A stretch of DNA of 64,000 nt. It comes from Arbacia lixula. Lineage: Eukaryota > Echinodermata > Echinoidea > Arbacioida > Arbaciidae. Within the stretch, counting starts at the first letter, position 1. The stretch spans positions 8,562,802 through 8,626,801 of the forward strand of contig OZ022596.1 of assembly GCA_963669155.1 (NCBI GenBank). The letters are read 5' to 3'. The DNA itself is not shown here. Below are more model-generated notes on this DNA. The model searched no databases and was not told where the DNA came from. It was given only the letters and a program-made list of their open reading frames with translations.

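Overview
The window looks like animal, and most likely echinoid (sea urchin), genomic DNA. Reasons: GT-AG introns with mostly phase-1 borders, low coding density, AT-rich introns packed with short palindromic transposons, and one long host gene built from MAM and LDL-receptor class A (LDLa) domains. The species call is inference; nothing in the sequence names it.

Plus strand, position 3651 to the right edge: one host gene, open at both ends. I read 46 exons (the last cut by the window edge), about 7.5 kb of coding sequence or about 2,497 codons. Every junction keeps frame. The product has 14 MAM domains (called A to N here; N is partial) and 6 LDLa modules, in the order A-B-La1-C-La2-D-La3-E-F-G-H-I-J-K-La4-L-La5-M-La6-N. 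This is a MALRD1-like extracellular or membrane protein. Both termini lie outside, so neither a signal peptide nor a membrane anchor can be seen.

Layout. 1-3650: a direct duplication, a 1-kb palindrome and a 65-bp minisatellite upstream of the first visible exon. 3651-24 kb: MAM A to most of F, with three large arrays made of copies of exon edges. 25-29 kb: a LINE fragment, a long repeat rich in AGGTCA motifs, and a poly-G/telomere-like tract. 30.7-32.4 kb: a 96-bp minisatellite. 35.5-36.7 kb: a Mutator-like transposase on the minus strand, inside an intron. 38-50 kb: MAM I to K. 50-64 kb: MAM L to N, with nested mobile elements at 52.4-53.4 and 59.3-59.8 kb.

The most unusual feature is that at least 22 of the 46 exons have decayed or near-identical partial copies of themselves in the adjoining intron. 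The copies usually include a splice acceptor or donor plus the first or last codons, in tandem units of 67 to about 190 bp. Some keep intact splice dinucleotides and open frames, so they could be pseudo-exons, decoys or rarely used alternative exons. All calls were made by eye without alignment software. Boundaries of repeats are approximate; exon boundaries rest on splice consensus, phase and domain continuity.
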